From: Pectinophora gossypiella
Lineage: Eukaryota > Arthropoda > Insecta > Lepidoptera > Gelechiidae
Direction of reading: 5' to 3'
Length of the DNA: 64,000 nt
NCBI RefSeq assembly: GCF_024362695.1
Contig: NC_065422.1
Location: forward strand, 1,116,001-1,180,000
The position numbers and the translations under genes are program-made. Shown in pieces: positions 29,549 to 39,036 of the stretch; within the stretch, counting starts at the first letter, position 1; every line of letters starts with the position of its first letter. Under the pieces are notes generated by a model. That model was not told the origin of the DNA. It made no database searches and was given only the letters and a program-made list of their open reading frames with translations.

Positions 29549-29690
29549 CGGTCACGAGCATTAACATGTATACACTTTGGTACCACGTCACATTAACTTT
29601 TTTGACAAATTGAACTGTAAGTCTCGCTAAATGTCAAATATGTTAGTGCGACAGAGTCCTAAAGTGGGTACATTATATTGATCATGACTG
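29549..29690 (-). mobile_element. Mite-1 copy, subfamily A
   Basis: cggtcacgagcattaacatg to tgatcatgactg. It lies inside SINE-D, between tataatctt and ttcgagccg; both flanks are TT here instead of TA. Confidence 0.85.
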
Positions 29691-29832
29691 TTCGAGCCGA
29701 CTGTGTTAGTCAAAACTGCACTTAAAATGAATTAATAACTTGTCGGCGCAAGTCCGGTAATGCGGATCGAACCGGCGCTCCCCGTTTGAGAAGGAAGCCG
29801 TTGCATCACAGGACTACAGTGACTAGAAGAAG
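29691..29832 (-). mobile_element. SINE-D, right part with tRNA-like head
   Basis: ttcgagccgactgtgttagt, then atgcggatcgaaccggcgct (B box in reverse), then gttgcatcacaggactacag. Shows head and body in one copy. Confidence 0.7.
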
Positions 29833-29841
29833 TCAACACTG

Positions 29842-30412
29842 GCCCCGATTCCTGCAGACACCGCCTAATTTTATTTTAAGTTATATCCGTCATTTTCATA
29901 TCCGTCTAAAAGGAAAGGGATTTATTATTTAAATAACATTGTAATACATTGTGAAATTGATATTTTTCAAATAACAAAACTATAAACTGTCTGAAAAACT
30001 AATGCATGTGTCCTTAGATATTATAACGATAAAAAAAAATACAGTTAAATTGGTAAAAAATATTTGTCTGATATATCAGACTTTGGCGGCGAGGGCACGA
30101 AACTTAAATGTCTGATATATCAGACTTTGGCGGTGAAAGGGTTAATTTTAGGAAGAATGAGTAAATGAATGAATAACCCGGGCGAATCAAAAAGGTATGT
30201 CGCTGGTATGCAATCGGTTTGACGTGATGTCTACTTACCTGTGTCGGGTTATTGACTGATGTAAAATTTTTAGACGGTTGTTTTAGATTCGTCCTTAAAA
30301 TTGACGTGTGTTCCATAAATTTTATGCTTGTCGATTACCCGTCCTTTTCCTTTTCGGCGGATAAGAAAATGACAGATATAACTTAAAATAAAATTAGATG
30401 TTATTTACAGGA
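29842..30412. mobile_element. Mite-4 copy enlarged by an insertion
   Basis: Ends match 27709-28035 (gccccgattcctgcagacac; ttttcggcggataagaaaat, aaataaaattagatg). About 230 bp between 29920 and 30150 has no counterpart in the other copy. It includes two direct copies of tgtctgatatatcagacttt at 30065 and 30110. Confidence 0.65.
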
Positions 30413-31199
30413 ATTAGCACCATTGTACTTATATATATATTTTTTTATCTAACAGCCTGCTCCTTAAGGCCCGTTACACCGCATTCTGCGAACTGTGCCA
30501 GGTTGTAGCCTCGCCTAAATAAATCCACACGATATGATCTGAGTGGAGCCAACGTCGTGATCACTCCACAAGATTATCTGGTGGGTAATATAGGATTATC
30601 CAGAACTTCATCTGGCAGATGACAACTCTTCGGGTCTGTAACCTCTTCGTGGGCCGATCAGCATCAGATCTCGGAGCCAGAAAGGCCACTGTCGCACTCT
30701 TTAGTTGGCTTGCGACTGGCTGGTCTTCGGCCTGTCATTCAATGTCATTTTCGTTTTCATTTTATACATTTCATTGTCTTTAAATTTGAATCAAGAAAAA
30801 AAAATACATAAGACATGGCTGTATGGGCATAGTACCCTTTGCCTTGCCCTAAGGGAAAACAAAAACAAATGTCTTTGAATTTTTTAATGTGGGGTCAAGC
30901 TCAGTGGGATAAACGAAGAATAAATCTCATTGATTTTCAAGGTTCGAACCAGAGTTCTCCGTTTGAGAAGCAAATAAATAAAAAATAATTAAATATAAAG
31001 TAACTACCGTCATTTAATATATTCAGCTCATGCTCCAAACGTGACGATAGCGCGACAATGTCGTCGTGTGTAATTGTTTGAGAATATTACGTGTCATGTT
31101 TTTTAATTGTAATATTGTTGGTTTTATAATGAAAGTGCTTCTTATGAATTACAATACAAAAATAATTAAAGAATATATTTTTAATTTGTGTATGTGTTA
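30413..31199. other. No recognised feature
   Basis: Unassigned. 30480-30740 is GC-richer and may be an unrecognised repeat; gttcgaaccagagttctccg at 30944 is a decayed SINE-D B box. Confidence 0.3.
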
Positions 31200-31500
31200 T
31201 TAGAAGAGAGCCGTTGGTAGAACGCTTGCCTCTCACTTTGAGTTCGCAGGTTTGAATCCAGTACAGGCCGAAACCAATGATTGTCGCATTCATGTTTGGA
31301 TCATAAATGATTATTACGTGCTCAGCGGTAAAGGAAAACATCGTGAGGAAACCCACATTCCCGAGAAATGCATTTTCGGAGGTGTGTGACCTAACCTGTA
31401 TTAGGCTGGTTTTCCCTTCGCGGGTAAGAAAGTCAGACAGGCAGTCGCTTCTGTAAAAAACCGGACCTCTTTATGTTAAGTCCTTTGTACAATAAAGTGT
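31200..31500 (+). mobile_element. SINE-E, near full length
   Basis: Head (gttggtagaacgcttgcctc, caggtttgaatccagtacag), body (accaatgattgtcgcattca, gtgctcagcggtaaaggaaa, catcgtgaggaaacccacat) and 3' part (gtattaggctggttttccct, gacaggcagtcgcttctgta), then gtacaataaagtgttaaata. Confidence 0.8.
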
Positions 31501-31514
31501 TAAATAAATAAACT

Positions 31515-31790
31515 CAATTGTTACTTTGTTGCTTGGTATTTCGGAAGGCACGTTAAGCCGTTGGTCTCGGGTACTAGTCGTAAACACACCTCCACCAACC
31601 GTGACGCTGCGTGGTGGTACGCTTTAACCTCTCATATGCCGAGATACCAGACACAATAGATTTTACATTGTGTCTGGTCGAGATCCGCGTTCCGGCGTTC
31701 GAAAGATTAAACCCCGGTTGATTGAGGGGAGGCCTGTGCCCAACCGTGGGAGGAACAGCTGTTTTATGTTTATGGCCTAATCGGCCTAAT
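31515..31790 (+). mobile_element. SINE-B 3' two thirds with inserted hairpin
   Basis: Core (gcacgttaagccgttggtct), acacctccaccaaccgtgac, then a foreign segment about 31632-31707, then ccccggttgattgaggggag and the tail cctgtgcccaaccgtgggag. The insert holds a hairpin: accagacacaat (31646-31657) pairs with attgtgtctggt (31667-31678). Confidence 0.7.
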
Positions 31791-31825
31791 CTCGAGTGAT
31801 ACATCACTCACACATCACATGCTAA

Positions 31826-32110
31826 TTAAATCAAATCAAAATCAAATCAAATCAATTTATTTGCGAGAACACATAGAATACAAAAAAGGTGGTAAAATAA
31901 TTTAAATAACACTGCATGCAGGCGTACAAATATACATAAGAAAATAAAAAATAAAGAAATGGTACATTGAAAGAAAATTATTGAAAATATACTTATTATT
32001 AAAAAATTACAAAATTTATTTATTTTTATGTTCAAAATATTCCTTCAAATTATAGTAACATTTGTCCATAAGCCATTTCATTAAATTATTCTAAATTAAA
32101 TTCACAACAC
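31826..32110 (-). mobile_element. Probable LINE 3' end, reverse
   Basis: An (aaatc)n run (aatcaaatcaaaatcaaatc) is followed by aatttatttgcgagaacaca, the usual look of a reverse LINE tail with short tandem terminus. The AT-rich remainder has no coding signal. Confidence 0.45.
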
Positions 32111-32174
32111 TGGCTTCTGTTCTTTGAGAGATCTAATTCGTAACGCGTATAGAAGCTATAATTATTCTCGTAGA

Positions 32175-32345
32175 TTAAGGAATAATACTACGTATAGAAC
32201 GGCAACTTCCACCAGCGGCTGAGCTAGGTTTACCTCACCCCCTCGGTCTTACTTTAGTTTTCAATCGTATGGTCGTCAGACGTCACACACAGCTGCGCGT
32301 GTACAATAACGTCAATGTGTAGTGTCTGTGTAAAACGAGGGATTT
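32175..32345 (+). repeat. Rep-1 copy
   Basis: ttaaggaataatactacgta, then ccaccagcggctgagctagg, then caatgtgtagtgtctgtgta. Slightly deleted near 32205. Confidence 0.7.
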
Positions 32346-32934
32346 TGTGTGCTATTGTAAAACATTATCACTGTTGAAACATAATCGCTAATTGTACTGT
32401 GAATCTGTCAAGTTTTACTGTCTGATAGTACTTAGTAGTTTACCCACTATGACAATACTAATTGTCTGGCCTGACCGATGGCAATAAACATGTGAGAGTA
32501 AATATCTTGTTAATGCAATAACAGTCGATTCATGATTCCATACCATGTAATGCAAGGTATAACCTAATTATTCTAGTTTTAACTTTGTTGCTCAACCCAA
32601 CGCTTTTAGACCTGAACCGGAGGCTATTATCAATATCTAAAAAGGGGGCGACAAATTTGGTGGCTTTCATAATTAATAGTTTTATATTGTGTGTTTTCGC
32701 TTTTTTACTATTGAATATTTAAATGTAACGATGTGTTTTTGTTCTTTCCAGGTAAGATGCTGTGGGAGCTAAGTTGTAAAAGGTTAGGAAAATGTCCTGA
32801 AATAAAAAAAATCAAGTCGGTCAGTTTAGAATTCAAATTCATTTAATCGACGTAACTAACAGAGATTAGCTTATCGAATGCCATTTTATGATGAGTTTTT
32901 ATTCAACGTCATTTCGTAATGTGATTTCGGGAGA
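32346..32934. other. No recognised feature
   Basis: Unassigned. Confidence 0.35.
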
Positions 32935-33012
32935 AAGCTCAGTGTTTCCCGTTTGTCCGGCCAAGTAGTTGATGCGAGATCTACCATACTTCACGTCAAA
33001 AGAAAATGTATT
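32935..33012 (+). repeat. Rep-4 copy
   Basis: cccgtttgtccggccaagta, gttgatgcgagatctaccat, acttcacgtcaaaagaaaat. Confidence 0.55.
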
Positions 33013-33209
33013 CCCAATACAAATGGAAAAGCTATTTAAGGTTCCCATGTTGGAGTTTCACGGTATTGCTCGACAAAGTTGTGGGGGTGCAATGTGTAGT
33101 TTATAGAGGGACAGGGGTTCGAACAGAGGGGAGACTCGTGAGGTCCACTTGTCTGATTTGTTAGAACACTTATTCTATTTACACTCGTAAGTAGGTATGT
33201 AATGTAGAT

Positions 33210-33312
33210 AGACTAGTCACTGTGGTCCTGTGGTTGAACGGTATACTTCTCAAACGGGGAGCGCCTGTTCGAACCCCGGCACCGAACTTGCATTAATGAA
33301 TTATTAATTTAA
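33210..33312 (+). mobile_element. SINE-D head
   Basis: gtcactgtggtcctgtggtt, then ttctcaaacggggagcgcct, then gttcgaaccccggcaccgaa, then cttgcattaatgaattatta. Confidence 0.7.
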
Positions 33313-33315
33313 GTT

Positions 33316-33557
33316 ATACTAGCGACCCGCCCCCGCTTCGCTCCGGTGCAATGCTGGTACTTTTCATAACTAAAAATGTTGACCTAATGCTAAATGCTGA
33401 CCATCTGCAAACTGTACCTACCATTTTTAAGGCGAATAAATGAATTATGAATTATTATTATGAGAAAAAAAATTAAATTAACGACAAAATTTACGACATC
33501 ACATTAAAAACGTGAATAATAACAGTATTTCTCCACCATTGAATGGATGTTATTATA
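33316..33557 (+). repeat. Rep-6, left part, split by Tc1
   Basis: tactagcgacccgcccccgc followed by ttcgctccggtgcaatgctg is the start of a common insect repeat. Its end (aatcgctctatctattaaaa, ccgcatcaaaatccgttgcg) appears just beyond the Tc1 copy at 35211-35280, so Tc1 jumped into it. Confidence 0.55.
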
Positions 33558-35193
33558 CACTTCTCATCAAAAAAATCGAAACACCTTGCAAGTTTACGTT
33601 TTGTCAGGATTATCAGAAAAATGTGTACATTTAGGAATAAATGTTAAATGTCGTTTAATAGTGAGTAATATGAGCTTATCAAATCTTAATGTTAATGTTC
33701 TAAATTTAAATGAATTTTTCATAGGTTTCGTATTTTGTTAAATGAGTCATTTTTATTCCGTATGGAGTATAAAGGAAATGGATAAAACAACACACGTAAA
33801 TGAAAAAAAAAGCTAAAAAACGTTTATTTAATAACTTGTATTCCCTCCCCGAGCTCTAATTACTGCTTCCATACGGTTCTTCATCGATCGGATGAGAGTC
33901 ACGATCACATGCTGTGGTATATTGTCCCATTCCTCTTGGATTGCATCTTGCAGCTGGCTAAGTGTTTCTGGGGCAGGATCTCTTGCTCGAATTCGTCTCT
34001 TTAATTCATCCCACAGATGTTCAATGGGATTCATGTCCGGGCTTCTTGCTGGCCATTCCATAATAGAGATATCGACTTCGTTAAGATAATCTCGTACGAC
34101 GCCCGCGGTGTGAGCCCTAGCATTGTCGTGCGTGAATATGAAGCCGTTGCCAATAAAATGTGCATAGGGCATCACATGAGGCTCGAGACACTCTTCGACG
34201 TACCGATGACAGTTTAGTGCAGGCAGACGTGGCCCAGACACGAAAGCAAGCTCTGTCTTACCGTCGGCGCTGATTCCTCCCCAAACCGTCCACGAACCGC
34301 CACCATAGCTGACCTTTTCTTCAATGCAGCATTGTGCATAGCATTCTCCGTCTCTTCTGTAGACCTTGTTCCTTCCGTCGTTACCATACAGCATAATTTT
34401 ACACTCATCAGAAAAGAGAACTTTGCTCCACTGTAGGTATGACCAATTTAGGTGCTCACGTGCAAAGTTAAGGCGCGCTCTTCGATGGTCTGCAGTTAAT
34501 TTCGGCCCATTTGCTGGCTTATGCGGTACCAGTCCACGATCCTTCAACCTTCTTCTAATTGTAGAGTCACTTACAGCCACCCTTCGTACAACACGAAGCC
34601 GCTGCACCAGTTGAAAAGCGTTAAGGCGTCGATTTCTTAAAGAAGTTGTTACAATAAATCGATCATCTCGCTCAGAAGTGACCCGATTCCTGCCAGATCC
34701 TGAACGGCGCGTGAACAAACCAGTCTCCCAATAACGTTTATAGACTCTATGAACAGATGACAGGCTTAGATGCAGTCTTGCAGCCACAACACGCTGACTA
34801 AGGCCAGAATCCAGCAATGCCACAACTTGGGCGGCTTCTGTGGGCGAAGTATCCATACGTTTTAGAAAAAAAACCTTTTTTCAGACGTCCCAAAGTCACA
34901 GTATTGAAATAAAAAACAAAAAGTTTAAGGATAGGCGCCAATTTTTAGTTTTTAAACGCTAAATGTACTCCAACCCTAAACACACATTTGTCTCAAAACA
35001 GTGATTCATTTCGTTTATAAGATAAACAAATGAAATTCTAATTTTGAATTTAGAATTTTCGCTTATTACTGTAATGGCCAAACTGCCAGCTATACATTTA
35101 TGTATTTTTTTTCATCGTATGAATTCTTTTTTGTGTTAAATTCGGACAGAAACAATGAAAACGGAAGTGTTTCGATTTTTTTGATGAGAAGTG
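33558..35193 (-). mobile_element. Tc1 transposon, complete, copy 1
   Basis: 1636 bp, flanked by TA (33556-33557, 35194-35195). Terminal inverted repeats are 27 bp and perfect (33558-33584 and 35167-35193, starting cacttctcatc). They enclose one 342-residue transposase on the minus strand. Termini, target duplication and frame are all intact, so activity is possible. The second copy is at 44107-45735. Confidence 0.95.
33828..34856 (-). CDS. Tc1 transposase (DD34E), intact
   Basis: Cut-and-paste DNA transposase of the Tc1 family that would bind the 27-bp inverted repeats and insert at TA. The 342 residues match usual Tc1 length. Residues about 5-45 and 75-105 form two helix-turn-helix regions (AAQVVALLDSGLSQRVVAAR; the second ends VSDSTIRRRLKDRG), with a basic GSGRNR linker at 53-58. 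The catalytic triad is visible: D150 in LFSDECK, D244 in THDNARAH, E279 in SPDMNPIEHLWDE, with 34 residues between the last two. The start was chosen as the only ATG before the first helix. It differs from the other copy at residues 41, 43, 84 and 243 (here R, W, V, T). No stop or frameshift. Antisense frames inside it are shadows. Confidence 0.95.
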   Translation of the reverse strand: MDTSPTEAAQVVALLDSGLSQRVVAARLHLSLSSVHRVYKRYWETGLFTRRSGSGRNRVTSERDDRFIVTTSLRNRRLNAFQLVQRLRVVRRVAVSDSTIRRRLKDRGLVPHKPANGPKLTADHRRARLNFAREHLNWSYLQWSKVLFSDECKIMLYGNDGRNKVYRRDGECYAQCCIEEKVSYGGGSWTVWGGISADGKTELAFVSGPRLPALNCHRYVEECLEPHVMPYAHFIGNGFIFTHDNARAHTAGVVRDYLNEVDISIMEWPARSPDMNPIEHLWDELKRRIRARDPAPETLSQLQDAIQEEWDNIPQHVIVTLIRSMKNRMEAVIRARGGNTSY

Positions 35194-35284
35194 TATATAA
35201 ACCTTCCCCTTGAATCGCTCTATCTATTAAAAAGCCGCATCAAAATCCGTTGCGTAGTTTTTAAGATTTAAGCTTGCTTGATTT

Positions 35285-35428
35285 AAGATTTAAGTTGGTC
35301 CCGGTTATTACTTACTGATTTAAATACGTAGTCGTTACATGAGTCATGTCAGGGGCCTACGGCGGCTCAGTAATAACCCTGACACCAGGGTTGATGGGGT
35401 TGGTAATCCACACGATAGAAGAAGATCA
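35285..35428 (+). mobile_element. SINE-A 3' half
   Basis: ttggtcccggttattactta, then gtcatgtcaggggcctacgg, then cacgatagaagaaga. Confidence 0.75.
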
Positions 35429-35474
35429 ATGAGTTATTAATTTTTCTTATGTTCAGTTTTCTTCTTGGCTCGAC

Positions 35475-35752
35475 GTGTATTTATTATACATAGATAAGAT
35501 CGCGTCTTGGGGTAGACAGACTCGGCTTCCGAAGGACGTAATCTACGATCCCGACGACCCGATTACTCTAGCCATAGAGGCAGCCAATCAGCTCGCGACA
35601 CCAAACACTTCAGGACCCCGATACCGACCCCGCCGGCGTAGTCGACGATTTCCCTCTATTCGACCCACTAGGGTCGATTACTTCTTTCAAATATTTTTCC
35701 TCTCAGACGACGCCCTGAGCGGAGGTTCGCGCCCAACTGGGCACCCTCAGGC
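35475..35752 (+). other. Open frame fragment of unknown retroelement, cut by MULE
   Basis: The frame reads MYLLYIDKIASWGRQTRLPK, then DVIYDPDDPITLAIEAANQL, then an Arg/Pro-rich stretch, and is interrupted at 35752 by the MULE. On the other side (38314-38450) the host sequence resumes and reaches Rep-4. The host may be the 3' end of a LINE of which Rep-4 is the 3' UTR. Family not recognised. Confidence 0.35.
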
Positions 35753-35765
35753 CCTTTCAGTGCAT

Positions 35766-35927
35766 AATGTCAAATTCCCAAAATGTCAAGTGGTTCAAAA
35801 TGTCAAGTTATCCGTAATGTCAAATTACCAAAATGTCAAGTTCCCGAAAAGTCAAGTTCCCAAAATGTCAAGTTACCCGTAATGTCAAATTACCAAAATG
35901 TCAAGTTCCCGAAATGTCAAATATACG
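35766..35927 (+). repeat. Subterminal array in left MULE arm, 10 units of 16-17 bp
   Basis: Ten tandem words of the form aatgtcaagttcccga or aatgtcaaattaccaa with a fixed aatgtcaa start. Candidates for transposase binding sites. The mirror image is in the right arm at 38139-38300. Confidence 0.85.
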
Positions 35928-36141
35928 AAGATAAGTTTTCTGGAAGAAATCGCTTTCATGTTCGTGTATATGTCGTGTTTTATCTATCTATAGGTATATA
36001 TTGGGTTATAAATAAAAAAATAAATTAAATGTAATCAAAATTGGTTTATTAGAAAATTAAATAATATTAGAAAGTATCATCACTACACTTTCAGTTCACA
36101 ATGTAAAATTATCTTATTGTGTAACAAAAGGTATATGAGTT

Positions 36142-37506
36142 TTATTTGAATAATCGAAGTCGCAGATAAATAATTTTGTTCATAAATTGTTGTAATGTAA
36201 GGTCTTTCTTTTGTAATTGTAATAAATAGTTTTTGTATTTTCGATCAAAAATGATGTCTCGGAGTCGTCTTTTATTTCTCATTTTTTTAAATAAAGAATC
36301 ATTGATACGACTATCCCAATATTTGCTTTCTTTGTATAATTTATGCAGACACAAATAAAAATTGGGTTTCTTCGGTATTGGCCCATTCAATCGCCTGTGC
36401 TATCCTTCCAAAGAGTTGGTTGTCCGATGACGCTGTCCATCACAGCTTAAAATAGTTGGCGACTTTTTTGGGTACCATGTACTTTCGAAATACTTCCGAA
36501 AACGATCCATTTCACCTGACCTTGGACTCTTTTCCAAAATGTAATGCCATGCAGCCGGTATGTCGTTTGCCGGCAATAAGGGTATAATGGCAGACATTCG
36601 TGTAGTGTTACGTCCTTCGCTTGTTGCATTTAATTTGACCTTTTTCGATTGTTTCCAAATGGCAGCGTTGAAATGATGGAAACAACCAGTCACTTCAGCT
36701 TCAGGAAAAACAAATGATACTGCATTCATGATTCCGGTTTCATAATCAGATTTAAAAGTACGGATTTGGACCCCTAATTTGTCTTTAATTAGTGAAAATA
36801 AACGGACATAAGTGTGTTCCAATTTGTTTGGCAAAAAAGCGTAAATCACTGGTATCACGTTAGTTGTTTCTTCGTTAGATTCCACATCAATATGAATTAC
36901 AAAAAGCTGGTAAAAAGGCTTAGGAACCGACCTAAAAGTTCCATCTGCGTAATATGAGCCCTGTCTTTTCATTAACTTCTTCGCAATAGTCGTAGTAAAT
37001 ATTAAAATTTTATCCTTGTCACCATCTTCACAAATCAAAAAATTTCTAAAATAATCTGGTATTTTGATTGAGCTCGTATCATTGTGCACTAATAAATCTG
37101 TATTAAGATATTTCTTGCGAGATCTGTACAAAGAGTTTTTTAGTGAATTAAATGACGGTATTAAATCTTCACACATAGGGTACTTTTCCTTCAACTTTCT
37201 CAATGGTTCTTCACATATTTTCTTAATAGGTCCTAAATCTCTGCACACAGCTTTCTTCAAAAATGATTTTACTTTATTCACTTCCAGTATAACGAGATTC
37301 CGTTCGCAAGTATGCGATGTTTCCCTCAATATTTTTTTCCTGGTTTTATCTATTGTTACTGATGCACAACACTCCCGTCTATTAACACAACGCCAGTTTG
37401 TGCTCTCATTTTTATAAGTTATATTTTTATAAAACCGGAATCCATGACGTGTCAATGTGAACTTTCCTTTTTGGTTACACAAGAATTCAAATTCTTCTTC
37501 ACTCAT
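36142..37506 (-). pseudogene. MULE transposase, FLYWCH + MULE domain, one amber stop
   Basis: DDE transposase of the MULE superfamily that would act on the 486-bp repeats. The start is Met at 37506, 368 codons run to TAG at 36400-36402, and the same frame continues 85 codons to the natural stop at 36142-36144. FLYWCH zinc finger at residues about 16-69 (NWRC, RRECCAS, SHTCER; putative ligands C40, C46/C47, H65, C67, the last replacing the usual His). MULE core: D188 in YYADGTFRSV, D254 in FKSDYETG, CFHHFNAAIW at 275-284, and E367 in NSLEG. The stop replaces the residue after G368 and is followed by HRRLNG; relatives typically have Trp there, so a TGG-to-TAG change is likely. The C-terminal 32 codons lie inside the left inverted repeat. 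Full product would be about 454 residues. Confidence 0.9.
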
Positions 37507-37642
37507 AGTAGAATTTCAAAAAAAATGTTAATGTGGAAAACACAAACACGAGAAACGAGGACAAACTAATGACTATTATAAGTGTTATTGCAAAGCAATA
37601 ATTTCCTCACTGCTAACAGCGACAAAGGTAATGCGTAAAATT

Positions 37643-37862
37643 ATATTTCAAAAGTACCCACATTATGGACCTCAAATTTTGTCTATACTAATGCGTTTCG
37701 TTTTTGCATACAAAAACTATTTATTACAATTACAAAAGAAAGTAGACTATAATAACTATATAATATTTCAAAAGTACCCACATTATGGACCTCAAATTTT
37801 GTCTATACTAATGCGTTTCGTTTTTGCATACAAAAACTATTTATTACAATTACAAAAGAAAG
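37643..37862 (+). repeat. 100-bp tandem duplication at inner edge of right MULE arm
   Basis: 37643-37742 and 37763-37862 appear identical, offset by 120 bp with a 20-bp spacer. The repeat includes the first 35 bp of the inverted-repeat arm (tacaaaaactatttattaca). Confidence 0.85.
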
Positions 37863-38138
37863 ACTTTACATTACAACAATTTATGAACAAAATTATTTAT
37901 CTGCGACTTCGATTATTCAAATAAAACTCATATACCTTTTGTTACACAATAAGATAATTTTACATTGTGAACTGAAAGTGTAGTGATGATACTTTCTAAT
38001 ATTATTTAATTTTCTAATAAACCAATTTTGATTACATTTAATTTATTTTTTTATTTATAACCCAATATATACCTATAGATAGATAAAACACGACATATAC
38101 ACGAACATGAAAGCGATTTCTTCCAGAAAACTTATCTT

Positions 38139-38300
38139 CGTATATTTGACATTTCGGGAACTTGACATTTTGGTAATTTGACATTACGGGTAACTTGACA
38201 TTTTGGGAACTTGACTTTTCGGGAACTTGACATTTTGGTAATTTGACATTACGGATAACTTGACATTTTGAACCACTTGACATTTTGGGAATTTGACATT
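38139..38300 (-). repeat. Subterminal array in right MULE arm
   Basis: Mirror image of 35766-35927: ten words such as tcgggaacttgacatt and ttggtaatttgacatt. Confidence 0.85.
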
Positions 38301-38321
38301 ATGCACTGAAAGGCCTCAGGC

Positions 38322-38450
38322 CTGTTGTCTTAAACGTTGAACCGGGTGAGAGCCTTCAGCGCTCCCCATTTGTCCAGCCAAGTAGTTAATGCCACCTGCG
38401 GGTAATCTAGAATAAGTCACGTCAAAAAAAAATGGGGTAGACAGAGACCA
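38322..38450 (+). repeat. Rep-4 copy, host of the MULE
   Basis: gtccagccaagtagttaatg, then ccacctgcgggtaatctaga, then aagtcacgtcaaaaaaaaa. Confidence 0.6.
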
Positions 38451-38514
38451 TGGAATTCTTTCGCTTCTTCCACACTCGTCAAAGACTTCTTCATGTTTAG
38501 AGTTCGGTCACGAG

Positions 38515-38645
38515 TACTAATATGTACATACACTTTGAAACCAGGTCACATTAACTTTTTTGACAAATTAAACCGTAAGTCTCATTAAATGTCAAACATG
38601 ATAGTGCAACAGGGTTCTAAAGTGGGTACATGATACTCATGACTG
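38515..38645 (-). mobile_element. Mite-1 copy, subfamily B
   Basis: cggtcacgagtactaatatg to ctcatgactg followed by TA. Left flank is TT. Lacks the 'ttgcaat' part near its right end. Confidence 0.85.
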
Positions 38646-38879
38646 TACTCTTGGCCTTTAAAGCATCCTGGATCTGATCAAAAGTCGGCTTTTCACCATT
38701 TTCGTTTTCTAATGGTGACTTCACCAGGCCCTTATTCAGTACAATTGATGCGTTCTGATTAGTATGATCGCCGAGGGACAGAGTGAAAGTAAGAAAGTAG
38801 TAATGGTAGTGCGAAGTATAATGCTCTAGTGACTCCGAGAAATCTGATTGACAAAACTTTTATAATGGCACTGGCTATT

Positions 38880-38995
38880 GACCGCGACTACGGTTTTATC
38901 GCGCAGTAGCGAATCCAGGATTAAAAACATCATAGAAAGGAAGCTACAAAGAGAGAGAGGAAGGGGAAGAGAAAGAAGAGTTTACATGGAATGGA
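38880..38995 (+). pseudogene. RTE-b RT fragment, upstream half of a split copy
   Basis: Reads RIKNIIERKLQRERGRGRER, then RVYMEWN. The continuation (KVNVVSYKEVQELA...) lies at 40940-41045, beyond two inserted palindromic elements. Confidence 0.7.
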
Positions 38996-39036
38996 ACAGA
39001 TTTATTTATTTATTTTTTGAGTACAACTACATCATA

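Larger units (their letters stand above)
35745..38321 (-). mobile_element. MULE (Mutator-like) transposon with 486-bp inverted repeats
   Basis: The element at 35753-38313 (2561 bp) is flanked by the 8-bp direct repeat cctcaggc (35745-35752 and 38314-38321; 9 bp if one ambiguous base is counted). Terminal inverted repeats 35753-36238 and 37828-38313 are 486 bp each with exactly symmetrical coordinates. Inside is a FLYWCH + MULE transposase on the minus strand with one internal stop. The 8-9 bp target duplication, long repeats and transposase type all agree with the MULE superfamily (a Phantom-type or FLYWCH-bearing lineage). The arms look almost identical, so insertion or arm conversion is recent. 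Confidence 0.9.

Noticed and set aside
33892..34614. Short genes antisense to the Tc1 transposase
   Set aside because: Shadow frames; the same shadows recur in the second Tc1 copy and have no recognised domain.
35766..35927. CRISPR-like array (short regular repeats)
   Set aside because: Units of 16-17 bp without unique spacers, inside a transposon inverted repeat of a eukaryotic genome.
35783..38283. Proteins with repeated VKLPKCQV-like peptides
   Set aside because: They are frames through the tandem subterminal words of the MULE arms; identical frames arise in both arms by inversion.
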